Shown here: positions 1 through 8,500 of the stretch, piece by piece
How positions within the stretch are numbered: the stretch's first letter is position 1
Layout: each line of letters opens with the position of its first letter
From: JAKQDH01 sp029558835
GTDB lineage: Bacteria > Planctomycetota > Phycisphaerae > UBA1845
Direction: 5' to 3'
Assembly: GCA_035356615.1 (NCBI GenBank)
Contig: DAOQSN010000049.1
Span: 1-31,124 of the forward strand
Length of the DNA stretch: 31,124 bases
Notes under the pieces: model-generated
The model's input: only the letters and a program-made list of their open reading frames with translations
Told to the model about the DNA's origin: nothing
Databases searched by the model: none
Position numbers and translations under genes: made by a program

Positions 1-446
1 ATCACGTCCAGCGAGCCGCTGCGCGCCAGCATCTCGCAGATTTCCAGGGCCTCCTCGCCCGACTCCGGCTGGCTGACCAGCAGGCGTTCGAGGTTGACGC
101 CGCACTTGCGGGCCCAGATGGGGTCGAGGGCATGTTCGGCGTCGATGACGGCCGCCAACCCGCCGGTACGCTGCGCGGCAGCGGCCACGTGCAGAGCCAG
201 CGTCGTCTTGCCCGAGGATTCCGGACCGAACATCTCCACCACGCGCCCGCGCGGCAGACCCCGGCCGCCCAGGGCCAGATCGAGCGACAGTGCCCCGGTG
301 GAGACGCCCTCGACCTCCGCCCGCATCTGGTTGAGCTTCATGATGGCGCCCTTGCCGTAGGTCTTCTCGATCTGCTGCAAGGCGCGTCCCAGTGCCTCTT
401 CCCGCTTGGCCGTCCGTTCCTCGTCCATGGTTGCACTCGCTGCCAC
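1..446 (-). CDS. recA: Recombinase RecA, N-terminal part (C-terminus outside window)
   Basis: RecA forms ATP-dependent filaments on single-stranded DNA for strand exchange and SOS induction in the cytoplasm. The visible 148 or so residues match the RecA core: an N-terminal helix rich in Glu and Lys, a KTYGKGAIMKL-type stretch, the Walker A motif GPESSGKT at about residues 74-81, and the IDAEHALDP motif that follows. The gene runs off the left edge, so the C-terminal half is absent from the window rather than truncated in nature. I chose the GTG at 446 because an AGGAG lies 9 bases upstream; the internal ATG at 428 would be 27 bases from it. It is the last visible gene of a pfkB-thpR-recA unit, 63 bases after thpR; thpR/ligT next to recA is a recurrent arrangement in bacteria. 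Identity is essentially certain; the exact start is likely. Confidence 0.97.
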   Translation of the reverse strand, partial: MAASATMDEERTAKREEALGRALQQIEKTYGKGAIMKLNQMRAEVEGVSTGALSLDLALGGRGLPRGRVVEMFGPESSGKTTLALHVAAAAQRTGGLAAVIDAEHALDPIWARKCGVNLERLLVSQPESGEEALEICEMLARSGSLDV

Positions 447-455
447 GGCTGAATA

Positions 456-460
456 CTCCT
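456..460 (-). promoter_or_regulatory. Shine-Dalgarno AGGAG deciding the recA start
   Basis: AGGAG on the minus strand is separated by 9 bases from GTG at 446. The later in-frame ATG at 428 has no comparable motif, so the GTG start, which adds six residues, is preferred. Confidence 0.6.
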
Positions 461-509
461 GTCGAAGTCCGCGCCGCTCCGCGGGAGCCGGCGCCACGTC
501 CTGCTGCCG

Positions 510-1076
510 TCATCCACGACCGCCGCTCAGGTTCGCCCGGCTGACGATTGAATAGGTGGGTCCCTCGCGGGCCAGCACCGATGCCATCACCGCAATGCGT
601 TCGACCGCTTGCGGCAGAGCGGCGAAGCTGCCGGCGCCGACCGCACGACGAATGCCACCATTCGAATGGTCCTCCTTCACCCGGCCGATGGTGATATGCG
701 GCGAGAACGGCCGCTGCTCCCTGGGAAAACCCAGGTCCGCCAGCCGATTCTCCACCGCCTCCGCCAGCCGGACCACCGTGCCGGTCGGCTCGTCAATCCC
801 CGCCCAGACGATGCGTACAAGGCCGCGCGGCGGGAAACAACCGGTGCCCCGTAGCGTCATATCGAACGCCGGTAGGGTGGCCGCCGCCTCGGTCACCGCC
901 GAGCAGACCTTCGGCACGTCCCCGTCGCGCACCTCGCCCAGGAACTTGAGGGTGACGTGCAACTGGTCCCAGCGCACCCAGCGCACGCCCGAACAGCCCG
1001 GCGTCAGGTGTTCCTGCACGCGCTTCAGGCCCAAACGGACCGGCTCGTCGAGCAGAATGGCCACGAAAAGCCGCAA
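510..1076 (-). CDS. thpR: RNA 2',3'-cyclic phosphodiesterase (2H phosphoesterase, LigT-like)
   Basis: This 188-residue protein belongs to the 2H phosphoesterase superfamily, which opens 2',3'-cyclic phosphates in RNA. The two signature motifs are present: HVT at residues 40-42 (in WDQLHVTLKFLG) and HIT at 127-129 (in FSPHITIGRV). The start MRLFVAILLDE is the usual family beginning, and the length fits (about 180-190 residues). It starts 20 bases after the stop of the PfkB-type kinase and ends 63 bases before recA, so the three genes are probably co-transcribed. The older name 2'-5' RNA ligase describes a reverse activity of the same fold. Family assignment is firm; the physiological RNA substrate is unknown. 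Confidence 0.93.
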   Translation of the reverse strand: MRLFVAILLDEPVRLGLKRVQEHLTPGCSGVRWVRWDQLHVTLKFLGEVRDGDVPKVCSAVTEAAATLPAFDMTLRGTGCFPPRGLVRIVWAGIDEPTGTVVRLAEAVENRLADLGFPREQRPFSPHITIGRVKEDHSNGGIRRAVGAGSFAALPQAVERIAVMASVLAREGPTYSIVSRANLSGGRG

Positions 1077-1096
1077 AGTTCGGCGTCCTCCCCGGC

Positions 1097-2005
1097 CTAC
1101 TCGATGCGCAGCATGCGTACGTACTGCTCGACCCGTTGGTCGAACTCCGCCCGGCTCAGGCGGCGCAGGCGCGCCAGTGAGAAATCCTCGATGGTAAACG
1201 AGGCCGTCACCGTCCCCCGTACGATCGCGCGACGCAGGGTGTCCCGATCAGCCCGGCCCTGGGCGTGCAGGTACCCCATGACGGCCCCGCCGAAACTGTC
1301 GCCGGCGCCCGTCGGATCACGCACCACCTTGGCGGGGAACGCGGGCAGCGCGTCCGCCCCGTCGGGCGTGACCAGCAGCGCCCCGTGCTCGCCCTTCTTG
1401 ATGATGACGAAACGGGGGCCCAGCGTCAGCACCGCTTCGCCCGCCTCGATCAGGTTCACCTTGCCGGTAAGCTGCCGGGCCTCACCGTCATTGATGATGG
1501 CGCCTGTGGTGAGCCGCAACGTCTCCAGCAGGGATTCCCGCTGCGTCTCAATCCAGAGGTTCATCGTGTCGCAGACGACGAGTTGCGGCCCGCGCAACTG
1601 GGAGAGAAGCTCCCGTTGCAGCGTCGGGTGCGTGTTGGCCAGGAAGACCGTGCGGCTGTCGGCGAAGGTCGCGGGCACCCGCGGAGCCTCCTCAGCCAGC
1701 ACGTTGAGCTTCGTTTCGGGAAGGGTCTCGGCGACGTTCATGTCGCCCTCGAAGCGTGCCACCCAGCGGAAGGTGTGGCTGCCGCGGCGCACCTCGACGC
1801 CGCGCAGGTCAATCTCGCGCTCGTCCAGGATCGCCCGGAACTCGGCCGGGAAGTCCTCACCCACCACGCCCACCAGCCGCACCGGGGTGAACCACGCGGC
1901 CGCGTACGCCGAGTACGAAGCACACCCGCCCAGCACGTCCGTCGCCCGCCCGTGCGGCGTGGTCACCGTGTCGATCCCGATGCTGCCGGTGATCAACAGC
2001 GCCAT
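1097..2005 (-). CDS. PfkB-family carbohydrate/nucleoside kinase
   Basis: A 302-residue ribokinase-fold kinase that phosphorylates a sugar or nucleoside hydroxyl with ATP. The PfkB C-terminal signature DPTGAGDSF is at residues 230-238, with Asp236 as the expected catalytic base. The N-terminal part has the glycine-rich substrate region (LGGCASYSA at about 25-33) and the IKKGEHGALL strand that precedes the nucleotide site. The start at 2005 is chosen because GGAG lies 9 bases upstream; an upstream extension of the frame is arginine-rich and has no family similarity. It is the first gene of the pfkB-thpR-recA unit and has a candidate promoter at 2109-2137. The substrate cannot be read from the sequence: adenosine, ribose and fructose kinases all share these motifs. 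Confidence 0.9.
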   Translation of the reverse strand: MALLITGSIGIDTVTTPHGRATDVLGGCASYSAYAAAWFTPVRLVGVVGEDFPAEFRAILDEREIDLRGVEVRRGSHTFRWVARFEGDMNVAETLPETKLNVLAEEAPRVPATFADSRTVFLANTHPTLQRELLSQLRGPQLVVCDTMNLWIETQRESLLETLRLTTGAIINDGEARQLTGKVNLIEAGEAVLTLGPRFVIIKKGEHGALLVTPDGADALPAFPAKVVRDPTGAGDSFGGAVMGYLHAQGRADRDTLRRAIVRGTVTASFTIEDFSLARLRRLSRAEFDQRVEQYVRMLRIE

Positions 2006-2108
2006 CAACCCAAACTCCGCAATCCCGCTCCGCGCCAAGCAGCCCCGCGCGCCGGGTGCCCGCGTCCGGGCAGTCCGGATGCCCGTCCTCCGGAGCCCGC
2101 GCTGCGAA

Positions 2109-2137
2109 ACTCTACCGGAACCAACACGGCGAGACAA
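2109..2137 (-). promoter_or_regulatory. Candidate sigma-70 promoter for pfkB-thpR-recA
   Basis: On the minus strand TTGTCT (2137-2132) is followed after exactly 17 bases by TAGAGT (2114-2109). Each hexamer matches the consensus at four of six positions. Transcription would start near 2102, giving a leader of about 97 bases before the kinase ATG. This is a pattern match only. Confidence 0.4.
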
Positions 2138-2141
2138 GGGT

Positions 2142-2158
2142 AATGTTCAGAAAATGTT
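2142..2158 (-). promoter_or_regulatory. Direct repeat AACATT-N5-AACATT upstream of the pfkB promoter
   Basis: Two AACATT hexamers with an 11-base period lie immediately upstream of the candidate -35 box, in the most A/T-rich patch of this GC-rich neighbourhood. One-turn spacing at this distance suits an activator site or UP-like element. No regulator can be named. The remaining gap up to 2362 shows no gene. Confidence 0.3.
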
Positions 2159-2362
2159 AGGGTTGGTACGGAGCGTCGTGAGTGCGCGTTGGGACGGGAC
2201 GATGGCCGCGAACCAGAGGCATAGCGCCTACGAGAACCACCAACAAGGCATCTGTGCTTCAAATGCTGCATTCACGGTACGCGCCTTGTGGCCTGTTACT
2301 TCGCCCGGCAGTCGAGGCGGGCGAGATGCCGCGGGCCCGCCTGCGCGGGGAGGCGGAGCGTC

Positions 2363-2848
2363 TCAGGAACCGGTGGCCTCCTGGAGGGCCTTCAAACATT
2401 GCTCGCTGCGCGGGCCGGCAGCGCGCAGCGTCAGCCGGCGGGCCGTGGGGCCCAGGACCTCCAGGGTGATCCACAGAGCGTCCTCGGGGAGCGCGGGGCG
2501 CACGCGGTCAGCCCACTCGACCACCGCGGCGGAGTCCTCACGGAGGAGTTCGTCGAATCCCAGACGTGCGAAGTCCGCCGCGTCCTTGAGGCGATAGGCA
2601 TCCAGGTGATACAGAGTCAGCCGGCCGGGATACTCGTGGACCAGGGTGAACGTCGGGCTGGTGACTTCCACCGCCGGGCCGACGGCGTTGCCGGCAGCCA
2701 GGCCCTGGACCAGGACCGTCTTGCCTGACCCGAGGCCACCGACCAGCGCAACCACCATGCCGCCGGGCAGGCAAGCTCCCAGGATCGCACCCAGGGTGCG
2801 GGTGCCGTCCGGTGTGTTTGTATCCCATTTCGCCGAGGCGAACGGCAT
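2363..2848 (-). CDS. tsaE: tRNA threonylcarbamoyladenosine biosynthesis ATPase TsaE
   Basis: TsaE is the ATPase that, with TsaB and TsaD, drives formation of t6A at position 37 of ANN-decoding tRNAs. The 161-residue protein has a Walker A motif GGLGSGKT at residues 37-44, then the family motifs SPTFTLVHEY, YHLDAYRL and VEWADRV. Length matches the family (about 150-160). The start at 2848 is preferred over the longer frame because the family begins shortly before the P-loop domain, and a purine-rich GGGGGAG stretch lies upstream. The stop of thiL is 32 bases upstream on the same strand, so the two genes are probably co-transcribed. No tsaB or tsaD is visible in the window. Confidence 0.95.
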   Translation of the reverse strand: MPFASAKWDTNTPDGTRTLGAILGACLPGGMVVALVGGLGSGKTVLVQGLAAGNAVGPAVEVTSPTFTLVHEYPGRLTLYHLDAYRLKDAADFARLGFDELLREDSAAVVEWADRVRPALPEDALWITLEVLGPTARRLTLRAAGPRSEQCLKALQEATGS

Positions 2849-2880
2849 GTCTCCCCCGCTCCCCCTGCTCCGTGAGTGGG

Positions 2881-3792
2881 TCACCAATGCAGGTACCCGG
2901 CCGGTTCCAGCGGCGCGAGTCTGCCGTCGGGTTCCCGCAGGAGCAACTGACTTTCGGTCATCGCGCCCAGCTCCCAAAGCTGGACGTCGGGCACGATCGC
3001 CTCGCCCTCTACCGCCAGAAGCAACTCGAAGTCCTCACCGTCGTGAAGAAGGTGATCCAGCGGCGTGCGACCGTCTTGCGCCGCCAATCGCCGGGCGGCT
3101 TCGGACACGGCGTGGTCCAGGCTCTGCGCGTCGAGCGTGGCCCCGGTCCCCGAGGCGGCGCACATGCGGCTCAGGTCGAGCGCGAGCCCGTCGCTGATGT
3201 CCATCATGGCGCGGAGCCGGGGGCCCAAGGCGTTCGCCAGGGACCCAGCCTCATATACTCGGGGCCGGAACGACAGGTGCTTGCCGGCGAGGCTGCCACC
3301 CAGCGGTCCGGTCACGTACAACCGATCACCCGGCCGGGCGCCCGCGCGAGTAACCGGCGCCACGCCCGGGAAAGGCACGGCGGTGATGGCCACGTCGATC
3401 GCCAGAGGATGCGTCCAGCTTGTCGTGTCCCCGCCCACGAGGGCGAGGTCGAACTCCGCGGCCATCTCGGCCATGCCCGCCCAGAGGCGTTGGCCGTCAG
3501 CCAGGCTGAATTGGGACGGGACGGCCAGCGAGACCGTGGCAGCCAGGGGACGGACGGCCATGGCAGCGCAGTCGCTGAGGTTGCACGCGACGGCCTTGCG
3601 TCCGATCAGCTCCAGCGGCTGCGTCGTCGTGTCAAAGTGGACGCCGTCCAGCAGCATGTCGGAGGCAAAGAGCAGCAGGCCCGCGGGTGAGGCAAGGACG
3701 GCCATGTCGTCGCCAATGCCGAGCTTGATGACCGGGTTGGACGGCTGTCGGCCTCGCAGCCACTCGACGAATTCGAGCTCGCGGTGCGGCAT
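2881..3792 (-). CDS. thiL: Thiamine-monophosphate kinase ThiL
   Basis: ThiL phosphorylates thiamine monophosphate to the cofactor thiamine diphosphate. The 303-residue protein shows the family's N-terminal metal/ATP motif GIGDDM at residues 25-30, LFASDMLLDGVHF at about 41-53, the NLSDCAAM motif, LVGGDTT, and the later MDISDGLALDL and LHDGEDFELL motifs. This set and spacing is typical of ThiL rather than other PurM-like proteins such as SelD or HypE. The ATG at 3792 fits the family start MPHRELEFVEWL. It has no Shine-Dalgarno sequence, and a TACAAT box lies only 7 bases upstream, which suggests a leaderless mRNA. The gene is followed by tsaE. Confidence 0.95.
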   Translation of the reverse strand: MPHRELEFVEWLRGRQPSNPVIKLGIGDDMAVLASPAGLLLFASDMLLDGVHFDTTTQPLELIGRKAVACNLSDCAAMAVRPLAATVSLAVPSQFSLADGQRLWAGMAEMAAEFDLALVGGDTTSWTHPLAIDVAITAVPFPGVAPVTRAGARPGDRLYVTGPLGGSLAGKHLSFRPRVYEAGSLANALGPRLRAMMDISDGLALDLSRMCAASGTGATLDAQSLDHAVSEAARRLAAQDGRTPLDHLLHDGEDFELLLAVEGEAIVPDVQLWELGAMTESQLLLREPDGRLAPLEPAGYLHW

Positions 3793-3799
3793 GGTTGGG

Positions 3800-3805
3800 A
3801 TTGTA
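3800..3805 (-). promoter_or_regulatory. -10 box TACAAT placed for a leaderless thiL transcript
   Basis: TACAAT matches the -10 consensus at five of six positions and ends 7 bases before the thiL ATG. Transcription would begin at or next to the start codon. I see no convincing -35 hexamer, and no Shine-Dalgarno sequence precedes the ATG. Confidence 0.45.
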
Positions 3806-3894
3806 GCCCGGCGTCCGCGCGAACGCGAAATCGACGGGGGGTGCGGCGGTTGCACTTCACCCCACGCCACCGGAACGCCACCGAACCGAATGGA

Positions 3895-3990
3895 GTGGCA
3901 TGGCCAAGCGCAGCGCCGCCATGCTCTCACTTGGGCAAGGGGCTGGCTTCTCGCCCCAGCATGCGGGCGCCTTCGGCTTGGGCATGCCCG
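3895..3990. repeat. Dispersed palindromic element, copy A
   Basis: The outer arms are GGCATGGCCAAGC (3897-3909) and GCTTGGGCATGCC (3976-3988), which are reverse complements with one mismatch. A second copy lies at 15423-15523, shares a run of about 25 bases after the left arm with one difference, and has the same right arm; the middles differ. This copy lies between thiL and the divergent SRAP gene. The remainder of the 3793-4254 gap shows no convincing gene. Confidence 0.7.
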
Positions 3991-4254
3991 CCCGGTTTGC
4001 CACGAGCGCCGTCCCGTTTAGGATACCGGCGGTTCGCCCCACGCAGCCGAAGAAGTAAGCCGCGCGGGCGAAGATCAACGGTCCACAGGGGGACCGGCCT
4101 CGACCGCCGGCCCGGCGGTAGCCTGCACTCTTGCCGCCTGCTGAACAACGGTGGAACCGCGGCGGGTGCTTTGAGAACCGGTGCCTTTGGAGCCCTCCAC
4201 GTCGGCCGCGGGGCCGACGTTGCTTCCTCAGCAGCGTCATAGGGGTTCGCTCCC

Positions 4255-5004
4255 ATGTGTGGGCGCTTCACTTTGACCACGCCGGCGGATGTGGTGGCGG
4301 CCGTGTTTCGGCTGCTGCACGAGCCGCAGTGGCAGCCGCGCTACAACATCGCGCCGACACAGCCGGTGGGAGTGGTGCGACACCAGGGCGGGACAGCGAC
4401 GCCAACCCCCGCGGCCGCAAGCGGCGCGCACCCGTCGGGCGAAGAGGGGCGCCGCTTCGACCTGCTGCGCTGGGGATTAGTGCCGCGCTGGGCGAAGGAG
4501 CCCGACGGTGGGGTTCTGATGATCAACGCGCGGGCGGAGGGCATCGCGTCAAAGCCGGCGTTCCGGGCGGCCGTGCGGTTTCGCCGCTGCCTGATCCCGG
4601 CCGATGGGTTCTTCGAATGGCAGAAGCTGCAGCGCCGCAAGCAGCCGTTCTACATCCGCAGGCGGGATGCGTCGGTATTCGCGTTCGCGGGCTTGTGGGA
4701 ACATTGGGAGGGTCCGGACGGCGCGGTCATCGAGTCGTGCACGATCATCACCACCGAGGCCAACGACGTCGTGCGCCCGCTGCATGACCGCATGCCGGTG
4801 ATCCTGGCGCCGGCGGAGTACGAACTGTGGCTTGATCCGCAGGTACAGGACGCCCAGCGCGTGCTGCCCCTGCTGCGACCTTGCCCGAGCGAAGCGCTGG
4901 AAGCCTACCCCGTGAGTGCCCAGGTCAACCGCCCGACCACCGACAGGCCGGAGTGCGTAGCGCCGCTGGCCGCCCAGCTACCACCGCAGGAGCACGGGCG
5001 GTAA
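4255..5004 (+). CDS. SRAP-domain protein (YedK/HMCES-type abasic-site crosslinking)
   Basis: SRAP proteins form a thiazolidine crosslink between their exposed N-terminal cysteine and abasic sites in single-stranded DNA, protecting the lesion. The 249-residue protein starts MCGRFTL, so Cys2 becomes N-terminal once Met is removed. The other active-site residues are in place: Asn91 in MINARAEG, Glu121 in DGFFEW and His177 in LHDRMPVIL. These correspond in order and spacing to Asn75, Glu105 and His160 of E. coli YedK. A GGGG stretch 9 bases upstream may act as ribosome binding site. It is divergent from thiL and appears to be a single-gene unit. An insertion of about 16 residues after residue 44 (Pro/Ala/Gly-rich) explains the greater length. 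Confidence 0.95.
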   Translation: MCGRFTLTTPADVVAAVFRLLHEPQWQPRYNIAPTQPVGVVRHQGGTATPTPAAASGAHPSGEEGRRFDLLRWGLVPRWAKEPDGGVLMINARAEGIASKPAFRAAVRFRRCLIPADGFFEWQKLQRRKQPFYIRRRDASVFAFAGLWEHWEGPDGAVIESCTIITTEANDVVRPLHDRMPVILAPAEYELWLDPQVQDAQRVLPLLRPCPSEALEAYPVSAQVNRPTTDRPECVAPLAAQLPPQEHGR

Positions 5005-5593
5005 CGCACGGTCCTCCTGCGGGTCGGAATCAGACGCCCAAGGAAGGCGGGGCGTCCGCTGAGCAGCCGCGGGTGTTGGGCGACACTTGCGGTGGAAGCA
5101 GGCGGGCGCGTGGCGAGCCTTCCCCACAGGTAGAAGATGATCCCGCCGACTGCGCCCGGCACAGCGATTCAGTTCGAGTCGGGTGGCCGGGCGAATCGCC
5201 CGTTGAAGATGAGACGCACCGCCTCCTGCCCATCAACGCCGTCGCGGTTGTCGGCACGCGCACTCGTCCCACGCGGCCTTCGTGAACACCTGAACCCGAT
5301 GTCAACACGCCGGTCGGGTAGAAGTGGCCCTACGTGCGCCGGACCGGCGTTCAGTCACAGCGCGAGGCGCCCTTGCCAGGCAGCAAGGCCCGTTGCGGGG
5401 CCAAGCGACGCTGCCGGTAATCGTTAGGGGTCGGTGGGAGGGCCAGTGCACTCAGGTTAGCGGACGGGGCCGCGCGTCAGCGGCCGGCGTAGCAGCGGTC
5501 CGCTGCGTACCGTTGTTCAGTCCTGAAGGGCTTGGCGCCCGTCTCCGATAGTCTACGGGGCAGGCCCGTTCCTGCCAGAGTAAGGAGTAACTT
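5005..5593. other. Intergenic region before the sensor kinase; no convincing gene
   Basis: Reading frames here are short, overlapping and family-less. A minus-strand stretch near 5170-5265 could be a decayed gene but is too short to name. Two small hairpins precede the kinase: GCAGCG/CGCTGC at 5492-5506 and GGCAGG/CCTGCC at 5559-5576. The latter sits just before the ribosome binding site. Confidence 0.5.
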
Positions 5594-8500
5594 GTGGACT
5601 CCGAGAAGGGCCCTGCCGGATCACAGCCGCAGGTTATCGAGGTCGACAAGGACAAGTGTGTCAACTGCCATGCCTGCATTTCGGCATGTCCGGTGAAGTT
5701 CTGCAATGACGGCAGCGGCGACTACGTGAAGGTCGACGCGGACACCTGCATCGGCTGCGGCAACTGCCTGAAGGCCTGTCTGCATCAGGCCCGGCACTAC
5801 GTGGACGACTTCGCGGCGTTCAGCACCGATCTGAGCAACGGCGTGCCGATGGTGGGGATCCTCGCCCCGTCGGCGGCAGCGAACTTCCCGGAGACCTATC
5901 TCAACCTGGTCGGCTGGCTCCAGGCGCGGGGCGTGCAGGCGGTGTTCGACGTCAGCTTCGGCGCCGAGTTGGCGGCGCAATCCCTGGTCGACTACCTCCA
6001 GGCGCGGAACCCCAGGCTCGTGATCGCGTCGCCCTGTCCCGCGATCGTCACGTTCATTCAAACATACCAGCCTGAGTTGTTGGAGTACCTGGCCCCCATC
6101 GACTCCCCGATGGTGCACACCATGAAGATGGTCCGCGCCCACTATCCGCAGTACTCCGATTGCCGGGTCGTGGCCGTCTCGCCGTGCGCCGCCAAGAAAC
6201 GGGAATTCGGCGAAACCGGGTACGGGGACTACAACGTCACGTTTCAGGCTCTGGACCGGTACTTCCGTGAGAACGGCGTGGACCTGTCCCGGGAGCCGGC
6301 GGGAGCGTTCGCGAATCCGTCGGCCGAACGCGCGGTCGTGTTCTCGACGCCGGGCGGTCTCCTCCGGACGGCCCGCCGCTGGATGCCGGAATTAGCCGAG
6401 CGGGCCCGGAGAATCGAAGGGTGTCCGGCCGTCTACGAGTATCTGCGGAGACTGCCCGCAGTGCTCGCCCAGGGTCGCGCCCCCCTGCTCGTCGACTGCC
6501 TGAGTTGCGAACTGGGCTGCAACGCCGGTCCGGCCGCCCTGACGCGCGCCAAGTCCCCGGATGAGATCGAGTACTGGGTTGAGAAACGCTGCCAGGCCGC
6601 GCAGGCTCACTACGCGTCGCCAGGTGACCCGGGGGACGGCGACGGCGGGCATGACATCACGGCCCTGCTGGCCAACTACCGGCGCAGCGACCTCTACGCG
6701 CGGCAGTACACCACGTTCGAGGGTCGGAACAAGGTACGTATTCCCGACGAGAGAAGCCGGTGGGTCATCCTGAGCCAGATGCACAAGTACTCGGAGGCCG
6801 ACCTGTACAACTGCACGTCCTGTGGGTATCTCTCCTGTGAGGGCATGGCGACCGCCATCTACAACGGCAAGAACAAGCCGGAGAACTGTCATTTCTACCT
6901 GGCGAAGGAGCGGGCGATCAGCCATCGGGAACTGCTCGAGCGCGAGAAGCGCTTTCGGAACATCCTCACCACGTGCATCGAGGGTTTTGTTGCCGTTGAC
7001 AACGAGTTCGTGATCACGGAGGTCAACCCGGCCTTCTGCCGCATGCTGGGCATGGGCCCGGAGCGGATCGTCGGCACGAGTTTGCGCGACCTGACGGACG
7101 ACGCCGGCAAGATGGAGTTCGACCGTCAGCTTGAGCTCCGCAGGGCCGGGAACTCGAGCGTGTATGAGGTCCGCCTGATCCGCGCCGACGGCAAGGCGGT
7201 GGACTGCATCCTCAGCGCCTCGCCCATCCGGGACGGCAACAACCGCCCCATCGGTTCCTTTGCCATGGTCACGGACATCACGGCGCGGAAGCAGGCCGAG
7301 ATTGAGCTGCGGGCGGCCCATGACGGTCTGGAGCTGCGCGTTCAGGAGCGTACCGCCGAGCTGGCCCGCATGAACGATGACCTGCAGGTCGAGATCGCCG
7401 AGCGCAAGCGGGCAGAGGCAACGCGCCACCTGAACGAGATCCGCCTCGAGGCGATGCTCCAACTGTATTCGATGAAGGGACGGAGCATTAAGGAGATCGG
7501 CGACTTCGCCCTCGAACACGCCGTGGCGATTACGGAAAGCCGCATCGGCTATCTCGCGCTTCTCAACGAGGACGAGAGCGTCCTGACGATGTACTCCTGG
7601 TCCCAGGGTGCCATGGCCGAGTGTGCCGTCGCCGACAAGCCGGTCGAATACCCCGTGCCCACGACCGGCCTGTGGGGCGAGGCGGTCCGCCAGCGCCGGC
7701 CCATCATCACGAACGACTACGCCGCGCCGAACCCTTACAAGAAGGGCATTCCGCCCGGCCACGTGACCGTCCTCCGCCACATGAACGTCCCCGTGTTCGA
7801 CGGCGACAAGATCGTCCTGGTGGCGGGTGTCGGCAACAAGGCCACCGACTATGACGAAACCGACGCGCGGCAACTGACCCTGCTGATGAGCGGCATGTGG
7901 GATCTCATCCGGCGCAAGCGGTCCCAGGAGGCCTTACAGGCTGCCAAGGAAGCCGCCGAGGCGGCCACCCGGGCCAAGAGCGACTTCCTGGCCAACATGA
8001 GCCACGAGATTCGCACCCCCATGACCGCGATTCTCGGCTATGCCGGCGTCCTGCTCGAAGAGGACAACCTTGCGGGCGCCACCCCCGAGAGGCTGGAGGC
8101 GGCCCAGACGATCCAAAGAAACGGCGAGTACCTACTCGACATCATCAACGACATCCTCGACCTGTCCAAGGTGGAGGCCGGCAAGATGACCGTCGAGCGG
8201 GTCGCCTGCGAACCGTGCCGACTGATCGCCGAGGTGGCGTCGCTGATGAGGGTCAAGGCTGGCCGTGCCGGGTTGTCCTTCGCCACCGAGTATGTCGGAG
8301 CCCTCCCGCAAACCATCCACACCGACCCCACCCGCTTGCGGCAGATACTCATCAACCTGATCGGCAACGCCATCAAGTTCACCGACAGCGGCGGCGTGCG
8401 GCTGATTACTCGGCTCGTCGACGACGGCGACGAGCCCTGTCTGCAACTCGACGTGGTGGACACCGGCCTCGGCATGACGCCGGAGCAAGTCGCCAAGCTG

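Noticed and set aside
3927..4280. Small minus-strand frames between thiL and the SRAP gene
   Set aside because: They read through the palindromic element and have no family, start signal or conserved partner.
5160..5190. GTTCGAGTC resembling a tRNA T-loop
   Set aside because: No complementary T-stem, acceptor stem or anticodon arm around it.
5137..5427. Short frames in the gap before the sensor kinase, including a minus-strand stretch near 5170-5265 that looks slightly protein-like
   Set aside because: Too short, interrupted by a stop, no start signal. It may be a decayed remnant but nothing can be named.
6392..7873. Minus-strand frame of 493 codons inside the sensor kinase
   Set aside because: Antisense shadow of a gene with unambiguous domains.
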